Shown: piece after piece, positions 47,536-54,762 of the stretch
Layout: each line of letters begins with the position of its first letter
Position numbering within the stretch: position 1 is the stretch's first letter
DNA from: Providencia zhijiangensis
Lineage (GTDB): Bacteria > Pseudomonadota > Gammaproteobacteria > Enterobacterales > Enterobacteriaceae
Assembly (NCBI RefSeq): GCF_030315915.2
Contig: NZ_CP135990.1
Span: forward strand, 3,224,001-3,288,000
Length of the DNA: 64,000 nucleotides
Direction of reading: 5' to 3'
Notes under the pieces: generated by a model
What the model was told of the DNA's origin: nothing
What the model saw: the letters and a program-made list of their open reading frames with translations, nothing else
Databases searched by the model: none
Position numbers and translations under genes: made by a program

Positions 47536-47572
47536 TACCCCGTCAATGCACTGCATGATGGGGTATTTTTTT
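47536..47572 (+). terminator. Terminator of frdABCD
   Basis: TACCCCGTCA / TGATGGGGTA stem (one mismatch) followed by seven T residues. Confidence 0.88.
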
Positions 47573-47662
47573 GCCTATTGATGACTTTACTGGCTACTCT
47601 ATCTCACCTTGATTCGCTATTATTTACTGTTTTATCGCCCTCACCATATATTGAAAGGACAT

Positions 47663-47676
47663 TCCGGTATTTCGGA
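47663..47676. promoter_or_regulatory. Possible operator upstream of the TetR-type regulator
   Basis: TCCGGTATTTCGGA contains TCCG-N6-CGGA, a short dyad 53 bases before the regulator start. TetR proteins often bind such sites in their own promoters. Match is unspecific. Confidence 0.3.
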
Positions 47677-47728
47677 CGTAAAATGTAATTAAGTCTTCAA
47701 TGAAAATAACGCGATAAGAGTCCTATTT

Positions 47729-48310
47729 ATGCTAACGCCGTTGAAAAAGCCAAGAACCAAGCCAGCAGAAGAACGTTTGAACGACCTGATGAATGCCGCG
47801 GAAAATCTCTTTCTTTCCAAAGGATTTCTCGCCACAACCGTGAGTGAAATTGTGGGAGTGGCAGATGTGGCAAAAGGGACGTTTTATCATTATTTTCAAT
47901 CAAAAAACGAAATTATGGATGCCTTGCGCACCCGCTATATGGATTGGTATTTAGGGCATATTACAGATGCGATTGCATCGCACCAATCGGCATCTTCACA
48001 GTTACAATCATGGTGCGAAAACAGCGTTAAATACTATGTTGAAAAGCAGACACTGCACGACATGCTCTTTCACGACGAATACCATGGTCACACTAACAGC
48101 CACGAGCAACGTGCTGTTGAGCAAATTAAACAGATTTTAGCCCTTGGTGAACAGCAGCAAGCTTGGCATGCCGCACCACCAGAGCTTATCGCCACGATGA
48201 TCTATCATGCAATGCATGCGGCAGTCGATAACCTCGCCACAACCCGTGAATACAACCAAAGCGATTTGGGTGAATTGCTGTATGGGCGTTTTTTAAAATT
48301 ACTCTGTTAA
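47729..48310 (+). CDS. TetR/AcrR-family transcriptional regulator
   Basis: A 193-residue repressor-type protein. The N-terminal helix-turn-helix is clear: NAAENLFLSKGFLATTVSEI then VADVAKGTFYHYFQSKNEI. The C-terminal ligand domain is not assignable. It lies convergent to the first MFS gene and takes the place of ampC after frdD. Targets are unknown; the neighbouring transporters are plausible but they have their own regulators. Confidence 0.9.
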   Translation: MLTPLKKPRTKPAEERLNDLMNAAENLFLSKGFLATTVSEIVGVADVAKGTFYHYFQSKNEIMDALRTRYMDWYLGHITDAIASHQSASSQLQSWCENSVKYYVEKQTLHDMLFHDEYHGHTNSHEQRAVEQIKQILALGEQQQAWHAAPPELIATMIYHAMHAAVDNLATTREYNQSDLGELLYGRFLKLLC

Positions 48311-48311
48311 T

Positions 48312-48346
48312 AAAAAATAGCCCCATAGATTTTATCTACGGGGCTA
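48312..48346 (-). terminator. Terminator between TetR gene and first MFS gene
   Basis: TAGCCCCATAGAT / ATCTACGGGGCTA stem with a 3-base loop. The minus strand continues TTTTTT, so it ends the MFS transcript; the TetR gene can use it from the other side. Confidence 0.85.
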
Positions 48347-48350
48347 ATCA

Positions 48351-49544
48351 TTAATTGCATCCCAATTCTTGCGATTTCGGTAGCCAACGTATCAGGAAGA
48401 ATAATGCTCCGCAAAATGCGATAAAACAGCCTGCATAACCTAAGTGAAAATCACTCAAATAGGTAATGGCTAACGGTGTTATTCCCCCAATGCACACAGA
48501 AGCCCCATTATAGCCAGCGCCTAACATTGCGGTATTACCATGAACAGCACTTGCCAGTACAGCAGGTAAGTTTGCAATAATCATTGCAGAACACCCCGCA
48601 ATCACCAGCTGCGCAACGCCAACTAACATGAGGCTATCGAGCTGAAGTGTAAAATAAACAGGGACGGATAAGAGCACTAACGCAGCGACTCCCATCCGAT
48701 ATATTTTCGATGGCGTACTGCATTTCGTTGTGAACCAACAGGTTAAAATAATTAGTACTAACAAAAGCCCTGAAGATATCAGAGGAAAAATATCCTTGAG
48801 TACCTCATACTTCAAATGTTTAACAATAATTGTTCCAGAAAGATTTTGTGAATAAAAAGCCACTGAGGCAGGCGCGGTTAACAAAAATAAATAAACGATC
48901 CCCTGCCAATTAAACGCTCGCTTTTCTGCTTTATTTTCCGGCTTTTCTGGTAACCTCGCGCGAAACCAAAAACTGATCCCTATATTGAGTAAGCCTACCA
49001 ATAATGGAATACGCCAACCAATACTGTACATCGTTTCTTTATCAAGGAATTGCTGCAACAATACGACTAATCCCACTGAAAGAATAACCCCTGCCACTAC
49101 ACTTCCAGAGATCAGTGCCGCAATTCTGGCTCGCTCGTTATTTTTCGTATCAGAGAATAAGTAAGTCACTACCGATGGGTACTCACCGCCAAAGCTAAAA
49201 GCAAGAGCCAGCTGAAGTATTAAAATAGCGATTGGGGTATAAATTCCTAGTAATTGGATAGGCAATAACGCCATGCATAATGTTGCAACGCCAGTAATAA
49301 AACTCGTCAAGACTAACGCCGCTTTTTTCCCTGCAATATCTGCATAACGCCCGATAACAACCCCGCCAATAGGTCGAATTAAAAAACGTAGCGCAAAAAT
49401 ACCCCATACCAATATGGTGGATTGTGAATAACCTAATTTTTCCAACTCTGCACTCAAATAAACTGATATTGCAGCAAATACTGCAATACCATAATATTCC
49501 AACGCATTTCCTATGGCGATACCAAAGCGATATTTCCATTTCAT
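48351..49544 (-). CDS. MFS transporter, metabolite:H+ symporter-like (module copy 1)
   Basis: A 397-residue, 12-helix transporter of the MHS/ProP-like branch of the major facilitator superfamily. It starts MKWKYRFGIAIGNALEYYGI, has the loop 2-3 motif GRYADIAGKKAAL and FSFGGEYPSVVTYLF. ATG at 49544 follows AAGGATGATGCG; the longer frame is discarded. It is a clear paralogue of the gene at 50364-51560, nearly the same length. A regulator gene lies upstream on the same strand. Substrate unknown; the family carries organic acids, betaines and related metabolites. Confidence 0.88.
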   Translation of the reverse strand: MKWKYRFGIAIGNALEYYGIAVFAAISVYLSAELEKLGYSQSTILVWGIFALRFLIRPIGGVVIGRYADIAGKKAALVLTSFITGVATLCMALLPIQLLGIYTPIAILILQLALAFSFGGEYPSVVTYLFSDTKNNERARIAALISGSVVAGVILSVGLVVLLQQFLDKETMYSIGWRIPLLVGLLNIGISFWFRARLPEKPENKAEKRAFNWQGIVYLFLLTAPASVAFYSQNLSGTIIVKHLKYEVLKDIFPLISSGLLLVLIILTCWFTTKCSTPSKIYRMGVAALVLLSVPVYFTLQLDSLMLVGVAQLVIAGCSAMIIANLPAVLASAVHGNTAMLGAGYNGASVCIGGITPLAITYLSDFHLGYAGCFIAFCGALFFLIRWLPKSQELGCN

Positions 49545-49595
49545 CGCATCATCCTTGTTGTAAAATTTTCGTCCTAAATACACACTGTCGGAAAA

Positions 49596-50360
49596 TTACG
49601 GATAGCTCACCAATGTTTCTAAACACGCTAATGTAATACCATGTTCTTTCAAAACTGCAAATAACCCACTTGAAGAAACATAAGGACATCCTAGTTTTTC
49701 TTTAATACGTTGAATCCGTTTATGCTCATTGGCTTCTGCACAACCTTGGATATAACTAATTTCTTTTACTTTGCAGTGGGAAAGTAATAAACGAATAGTG
49801 ATCATTTCTTTGCGAGTAAAACGAATATTACCAAAGCGCATATATTGGTGAGTATCTAATATTTCCCTTTTAGGATCTCTAGGCTCTCTCAATGCATTAA
49901 GCTCCGCTCGAAGTGGTAAAATTATTTCTTCATTATCCTTCCATAAATTATGGGCATAATCAGAAACAACGGCCCTTAATTTATACAATTCTAGTAAATT
50001 CTTACTCTCCAATTTTTTATTTGAATTTACAGAAATAATTTCATAAACACTGCCATATTTCGTGCAAAAATCCACTTTAATTTCACTCTTATGGCTTTTA
50101 GATAATGTTTTTTTGAACAAATCAGAATAATTATTCCAATATTGAACACCGCTCACCAGCCTTTCTTCCACCTTTTTATCTAAATCATCATCCCAACAAA
50201 TTAAAATCCATTCATATTGGTTTGAGAGAGTTCTCACCATATTGTTACTTAAATCTATTCGGCTATAAGTAACATCCACATCATTCCAGTCAAAATAATT
50301 AAGAAATTTACTATTAAATTCAGTACAAGAAGTTTCAAGAAATTGGCTTTTCACATCCAT
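49596..50360 (-). CDS. LuxR-type HTH regulator with undescribed N-terminal domain (module copy 1)
   Basis: A 254-residue protein. The C-terminal 65 residues look like a divergent LuxR-type helix-turn-helix (FTRKEMITIRLLLSHCKVKE, ISYIQGCAEANEHKRIQRIK, then LGCPYVSSSGLFAVL). The N-terminal 170 residues match no family I can name. They share with the paralogue at 51605-52360 a pattern of FDWxxxDVxY, LSxxYEW, ERLxxGxQYWxNYS. This may be a sensing domain like the ligand domains of LuxR proteins. It lies 51 bases upstream of transporter copy 1 on the same strand and starts 3 bases after transporter copy 2 ends. Codon use is notably AT-rich. Confidence 0.65.
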   Translation of the reverse strand: MDVKSQFLETSCTEFNSKFLNYFDWNDVDVTYSRIDLSNNMVRTLSNQYEWILICWDDDLDKKVEERLVSGVQYWNNYSDLFKKTLSKSHKSEIKVDFCTKYGSVYEIISVNSNKKLESKNLLELYKLRAVVSDYAHNLWKDNEEIILPLRAELNALREPRDPKREILDTHQYMRFGNIRFTRKEMITIRLLLSHCKVKEISYIQGCAEANEHKRIQRIKEKLGCPYVSSSGLFAVLKEHGITLACLETLVSYP

Positions 50361-50363
50361 ATA

Positions 50364-51560
50364 TCACCCCTTAATTCTAGTTAAAGAATTATTTCGACTT
50401 AGAAATAATGAAAGAAACAATGACAATGTGCTTAACATTACAAAAACACCCACTAAAGAAACATGAACACTCACCAAATTACTTATAATCATAGGCGTTA
50501 CCCCTCCGATAATCACTGACGCAATGTTATATCCCATACTGAATGTGGTCACATGCCCATCAGCAGGTTTTGTCATTGCATAGTTCCAATTGCATAAAAC
50601 CATTGCGGAAATAATGAGCATAACTAATTGAGATAAAATTGATACAACCAAACCATAATTAGATATAAAAAAATAGATCGGAAAAGAACATAAAAATGCA
50701 AGTTTAACGCCGTATTCAAATACTTTTTCAGGAGTACTATACTTATCAGTAAAAATTCCAACAAAAACTATAAAAAACAATAAAAATATAGAAGATGTAA
50801 TTGAGTATATGCTTTTAAACTCATCTAAACTCAATTCTTTAATTAGAAAAGATGATGAGAAATTTAATGTATAGAAAATAACTGAACCAGGGACAATGAT
50901 AAGAAAAATATTAAATGCTTTAAACCAGTCAATTTTATCTTTCACTTTTTCTATAGGTTGATTCGGTAGTCGGTATCTAAACCAAAAACAGATGAGTATA
51001 TTCGCCAATCCTAATAACAATGGAATTCGCCAGCCAAATTTTTGCATAGATTCGGCATCTAAAATACGTTCTAGTAATAGGACAATCGCTAATGAAGCAA
51101 TCACGCCAACCACAGCACTCCCCGTCAGTAAACCGGATATGCGCCCTCGCTCATGAGGTTGAGAATCTTTATATAAATAAGCCGATAATGATGGAGCCTC
51201 ACCTGCATAGCTAAAAGATAATGCCATTTGAAGTATTAAAATTACTAATGGCGCATATGCTCCAAGCAAATGAATTGGAAGTAGCCCCATCATCAGTGTT
51301 GCACTACCTGTAATAATACTCACTAAAATTAACGCAGATTTTTTACCTACTTTGTCTGCATATCGTCCTATAACATATCCGCCAATTGGACGCATAAGAA
51401 AACGTAACGCAAAGATTGCCCAAACCATTTCCGTTGCTTGTTGATAACCTAGCCGAGCCAATTCTGCACTTAAATACGATGAAATAGCTGCAAAAATAGC
51501 AAGATCATAAAACTCTAAAGCATTGCCTGTCACTGCGCCAAATCTTAACTTCCATTTCAT
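50364..51560 (-). CDS. MFS transporter, metabolite:H+ symporter-like (module copy 2)
   Basis: A 398-residue paralogue of the transporter at 48351-49544. It shares the start MKWKLRFGAVTGNALEFYDL, IFALRFLMRPIGGYVIGRYA, DKVGKKSALILVSIITGSAT and FSYAGEAPSLSAYLYKDSQP. Similarity is highest in the N-terminal half and weaker towards the C terminus, suggesting divergence in substrate. The coding sequence is more AT-rich than copy 1. Followed by regulator copy 1 after 3 bases and preceded by regulator copy 2 after 44 bases, so all four genes may form one transcript. Confidence 0.88.
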   Translation of the reverse strand: MKWKLRFGAVTGNALEFYDLAIFAAISSYLSAELARLGYQQATEMVWAIFALRFLMRPIGGYVIGRYADKVGKKSALILVSIITGSATLMMGLLPIHLLGAYAPLVILILQMALSFSYAGEAPSLSAYLYKDSQPHERGRISGLLTGSAVVGVIASLAIVLLLERILDAESMQKFGWRIPLLLGLANILICFWFRYRLPNQPIEKVKDKIDWFKAFNIFLIIVPGSVIFYTLNFSSSFLIKELSLDEFKSIYSITSSIFLLFFIVFVGIFTDKYSTPEKVFEYGVKLAFLCSFPIYFFISNYGLVVSILSQLVMLIISAMVLCNWNYAMTKPADGHVTTFSMGYNIASVIIGGVTPMIISNLVSVHVSLVGVFVMLSTLSLFLSLFLSRNNSLTRIKG

Positions 51561-51604
51561 AAGTTAATTCCTTTTCCTTATAGAAATTCGATGAAATCTA
51601 TTTA

Positions 51605-52360
51605 TTACAACTCAATCCCACCCAAACTGTTCAATGTAATACAGTGTTCCTCCATAACATTGAATAATTTATTATTAACTTCACCTGTATACTTTAATTT
51701 ATCCTTAATATTTTCAACCCTTAAAGTTTCAATAGCTTCTGTACATCCTTGAATTTGGCTAATCTCTTTTATACTCCGATGAGAAAGTAATAATTTAATC
51801 GTCAAAATTTCTCTATTTGAAAAGGAGATATTGCCGAATCGAATATAATCATGAACTTCCTTTATTCCTCTAAGTGAATTTTCATTTTGTATTACATTTA
51901 TTTCCTGCCTAATTGGAATTGGAACATACCCATCTTCATTCCATTTTTCATAAGCGTAACTCGCCATTACTGTTCGCCACTTACATAGTGATAGTAAATC
52001 CAATGATGGTACCGCCTCGAAAGAATTAACTGAGAGTATTTCGAAGACATTATTATATCGATTGCAAAAATCTATTTTTTTATTTTTAAAATCCAACTTT
52101 GATAATATCTCCCTATAAGCATTTGAATAGTTTTTCCAATATTGAATTCCCACATGCAGTCTTTCATCTAAATTCAAGTCCATATCTTCATGCCAATAAA
52201 TCAATTGCCATTCATAATTACTTGACAGTGCATATATTTTTTTATTATCAACATCTACTACAGTATAATGAACATCAAAACCATCCCAATCAAAATAATT
52301 AAATAAATCCTTCCTCATATTTTCACTCAAAGCTTCCATTTCAATGCTTTCTACATTCAT
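51605..52360 (-). CDS. LuxR-type HTH regulator with undescribed N-terminal domain (module copy 2)
   Basis: A 251-residue paralogue of the protein at 49596-50360. It has the same N-terminal pattern (YFDWDGFDVHYTVVDVDNKK, LSSNYEWQLIYWHEDMDLNL, GIQYWKNYSNAYREILSKLD) and a divergent LuxR-like C terminus (FSNREILTIKLLLSHRSIKE, ISQIQGCTEAIETLRVENIK). First gene of the minus-strand cluster; its promoter lies in the 222-base AT-rich gap shared with the Ner-like gene. The sequence is very AT-rich, consistent with horizontal acquisition. Confidence 0.65.
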   Translation of the reverse strand: MNVESIEMEALSENMRKDLFNYFDWDGFDVHYTVVDVDNKKIYALSSNYEWQLIYWHEDMDLNLDERLHVGIQYWKNYSNAYREILSKLDFKNKKIDFCNRYNNVFEILSVNSFEAVPSLDLLSLCKWRTVMASYAYEKWNEDGYVPIPIRQEINVIQNENSLRGIKEVHDYIRFGNISFSNREILTIKLLLSHRSIKEISQIQGCTEAIETLRVENIKDKLKYTGEVNNKLFNVMEEHCITLNSLGGIEL

Positions 52361-52468
52361 TTTATACCTCTACCAAGAATTAAATTAAAAATACACCAAT
52401 GGAAAATTAACGACATATCTTTAACATAGAAATTTTTCATGTCAAAGATTAATTTAATTGACATTTAA

Positions 52469-52485
52469 AAAGATAATTTATCTTT
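52469..52485. promoter_or_regulatory. Palindrome in the divergent promoter gap
   Basis: AAAGATAATTTATCTTT is a perfect 17-base dyad with a single-base centre, midway between regulator copy 2 (minus) and the Ner-like gene (plus). A good candidate operator for either regulator. The rest of 52361-52582 is AT-rich without other clear structure. Confidence 0.45.
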
Positions 52486-52582
52486 CTAATTTAACATTCC
52501 AAATAAACTATATGGTGAATTTAATTAGAATACATTTAATTAAATTTAATAATTAATTATTTTAGAATTATTGGAGAATAAT

Positions 52583-52825
52583 ATGAAACAAGATTGGCAT
52601 CCTGCGGACATTATTGCCGCCATTCGAAAGAAAGGAACCACATTATCCGCAATATCAAGATCTGTCGGATTAAACCCTTCAACATTGAATAATGCATTGT
52701 CACGCCGTTGGCCTAAAGGAGAGAGAATTATTGCTGAATTTTTAGAAATGGCACCCGATGAAATATGGCCATCTCGTTATTTACACCATCAGTCTAAAAG
52801 GAGAGAAGTCAGCTCTATTGATTGA
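52583..52825 (+). CDS. Ner-like (Nlp/SfsB) DNA-binding regulator
   Basis: An 80-residue winged/HTH protein of the Ner family. DWHPADIIAAIRKKGTTLSA, SRSVGLNPSTLNNALSRRWP and KGERIIAEFLEMAPDEIWPS match phage Ner and E. coli SfsB (Nlp). ATG at 52583 is preceded by GGAGAATAAT; the frame's earlier TTG start is discarded. Divergent from regulator copy 2. Ner-type proteins often come from phage. Target unknown. Confidence 0.88.
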   Translation: MKQDWHPADIIAAIRKKGTTLSAISRSVGLNPSTLNNALSRRWPKGERIIAEFLEMAPDEIWPSRYLHHQSKRREVSSID

Positions 52826-52882
52826 GGAAACAAGATAAATATAACTATTATGTTATTTGAACTCTATTATGCTGAAATTGCT

Positions 52883-52910
52883 AAAACGGGTAAGCCATCG
52901 CTCACCCGTT
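52883..52910 (-). terminator. Terminator of sugE
   Basis: AACGGGT / ACCCGTT stem with inner AGC/GCT pairing, followed on the minus strand by a short TTTT. Moderate strength. Confidence 0.6.
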
Positions 52911-52925
52911 CTTATTCTCAGTGGC

Positions 52926-53240
52926 TTAACTAGAAAGTTTTAATCCAATTAGCCCCATCACGATCAAGCCAAGGCTCAATAAGCGGAACATATTGGCGGA
53001 TTCGCCAAGGAAAATAATCCCGAAAATCGCGGTACCAACTGCACCGATACCCGTCCAAATCGCATAAGCGGTTCCGGCAGGCAAGTCACGCATCGCATAA
53101 GCAAGTAAGCCCATGCTGGCGATAATGGCGGTGATAGTGATAACACTAGGAGTTAGGCGCGTAAATCCATGGGTGTATTTTAAACCCACCGCCCAAACAA
53201 TTTCTAATAAACCTGCGAATAATAAGATGATCCAAGCCAT
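52926..53240 (-). CDS. sugE: Guanidinium exporter Gdx (SugE)
   Basis: A 104-residue small multidrug resistance protein (E. coli 105) with four helices: [20 protein letters not shown] with the essential Glu13, [40 protein letters not shown] and a C-terminal dimer helix. Gdx proteins export guanidinium in exchange for protons. The guanidine-II riboswitch just upstream supports this function rather than general drug efflux. Same relative place as in E. coli (frd ... sugE ... efp). Confidence 0.96.
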   Translation of the reverse strand: MAWIILLFAGLLEIVWAVGLKYTHGFTRLTPSVITITAIIASMGLLAYAMRDLPAGTAYAIWTGIGAVGTAIFGIIFLGESANMFRLLSLGLIVMGLIGLKLSS

Positions 53241-53265
53241 GGTGGATGTACTCCGTCAACTTCTC

Positions 53266-53311
53266 GGGGTCGTCCCCATTACTTAAACGTGATGATTTCA
53301 GGTCGTCCTGA
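53266..53311 (-). promoter_or_regulatory. Guanidine-II (mini-ykkC) riboswitch of sugE
   Basis: On the minus strand two small hairpins, TCAGG-ACGA-CCTGA (53298-53311) and GGGG-ACGA-CCCC (53266-53277), are separated by 20 bases. Both loops are ACGA, the ACGR loop pair that defines guanidine-II. The second hairpin ends 25 bases before the sugE start, close to its ribosome site, so control is probably translational: guanidine pairs the loops and frees the site. Confidence 0.9.
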
Positions 53312-53508
53312 GCACGCGAAATGAAACCGTATTATAAACGTTCAATTTCAGAGACTCAAGTCACTTAAAATAATAATTAACACTAAATTAACACCCATAT
53401 TTATCCTATTCATGCTGAATTTGAGCCCTGACATGCAATATCGTCGCACAAATCCCAAAGCACAGGTAAAGTAGAGATCCTCCGCCAATTTTGTACCGAG
53501 AAAACACC

Positions 53509-54414
53509 ATGCGTATCAAAGATATATTACTTGCCCTGTGTGTCGTGATTATTTGGGGCGTCAATTTTGTGATCATCAAACTTGGCGTAACCGCCTTACC
53601 CCCACTACTCCTCGGTGCCTTACGTTTTGTGTTTGTGGCCTTCCCTGCCATTTTCCTATTCAAGCGTCCCAAAATTCCGCTGAAGCTCTTACTGATTTAT
53701 GGGCTAACCATTAGTTTTGGACAGTTTGCGTTTCTATTTTGCGCCTTGCGTGTGGGCATGCCAGCAGGCATTGCCTCGGTGATTTTACAGTCACAAGCTT
53801 TCTTCACTATCTTGCTCGGTGCCGTGATCCTTAAAGAATCCCTACAGCCAACCCACTTTATCGGTATGTTTATCGCCATAGCGGGTCTCGGGATTTTAGC
53901 CAATGGCGCAACCTCTGGCGGAATCGATGATATCCCACTGTTGGGCTTGATCTTTATTTTGGTCGCGGGGCTTTCTTGGGCGTTCGGTAATATCACCAAC
54001 CGCATCATTATGCAGCATCAAGGCGAAGAAAAATGCAGCGCCCTTTCCTTGGTCAGTTGGAGCGCCCTAATTCCAATTATACCTTTCTTATTAAGCTCTT
54101 GGATTTTCGAAGGCGAAGATGCCATTGTACAAGGCTTAGCGGGGTTTGATTGGTCTGTACTCGGTGTGATTTTGTATCTTGCCTACCTTTCCACTTTTGT
54201 CGGTTATGGATTGTGGGGTGTGCTGCTTGGACGCTATGAGGCATGGCGCGTCGCACCATTCTCTTTATTGGTGCCCGTTTTTGGGTTAAGTAGCAGCGCT
54301 TTATTCCTTGGCGAGCACATTAACGGCATACAAATTGCTGGATTAATTTTGATTATGTTAGGGCTAATCACGACATTGTTTGGTAAAAAAATTATTCAGG
54401 TGATTCGAAAGTAA
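53509..54414 (+). CDS. eamA: DMT-superfamily exporter EamA-like (O-acetylserine/cysteine exporter)
   Basis: A 301-residue ten-helix transporter (E. coli EamA 299). Close match through the length: VIIWGVNFVIIKLGVTALPP, PAGIASVILQSQAFFTILLG, GLSWAFGNITNRIIMQHQGE, and GYGLWGVLLGRYEAWRVAPF. EamA exports cysteine and O-acetylserine in E. coli. I use ATG at 53509; the TTG frame extension is not needed. It is not next to sugE in E. coli, so it was inserted here or moved. Confidence 0.85.
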   Translation: MRIKDILLALCVVIIWGVNFVIIKLGVTALPPLLLGALRFVFVAFPAIFLFKRPKIPLKLLLIYGLTISFGQFAFLFCALRVGMPAGIASVILQSQAFFTILLGAVILKESLQPTHFIGMFIAIAGLGILANGATSGGIDDIPLLGLIFILVAGLSWAFGNITNRIIMQHQGEEKCSALSLVSWSALIPIIPFLLSSWIFEGEDAIVQGLAGFDWSVLGVILYLAYLSTFVGYGLWGVLLGRYEAWRVAPFSLLVPVFGLSSSALFLGEHINGIQIAGLILIMLGLITTLFGKKIIQVIRK

Positions 54415-54428
54415 CCGCCAACGCATTC

Positions 54429-54460
54429 AAATACCGGAAATTTTCTTCCGGTATTTTTTT
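54429..54460 (+). terminator. Terminator after eamA
   Basis: AAATACCGGAA / TTCCGGTATTT perfect 11-bp stem with a 6-base loop, followed by four further T residues. Confidence 0.92.
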
Positions 54461-54613
54461 GTCTGTTTTATTATTTTCAGTAAAAACCCCACACACCCAC
54501 GCGGATTTATAATCTAAAATTAAAATATTAATTAGGATATAAAACCAATCAATGAATTAACGCTAGACCAAAACAAGATAAAATCCAATATTAACTTCGA
54601 TTTTAGTGATACT

Positions 54614-54631
54614 AATTCCAATATTGGAATT
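54614..54631. promoter_or_regulatory. 18-base palindrome upstream of cstA
   Basis: AATTCCAATATTGGAATT is perfectly symmetrical and lies 132 bases before the cstA start. A half-copy TCCAATATTA lies 33 bases further upstream. It is a candidate operator for an unidentified regulator. The rest of 54461-54762 is AT-rich with no gene seen. Confidence 0.45.
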
Positions 54632-54762
54632 TATCTACAATTTCAATTAAGTGTCTCGATTTAGCTACTTTTCCTTTCCCACAACTCTCGCTATATCTGT
54701 TTGAGTTTTTACTTACATAAATAACTAATAAAGCTCGTTAACGAAATGGATGGGGAAAGGCT

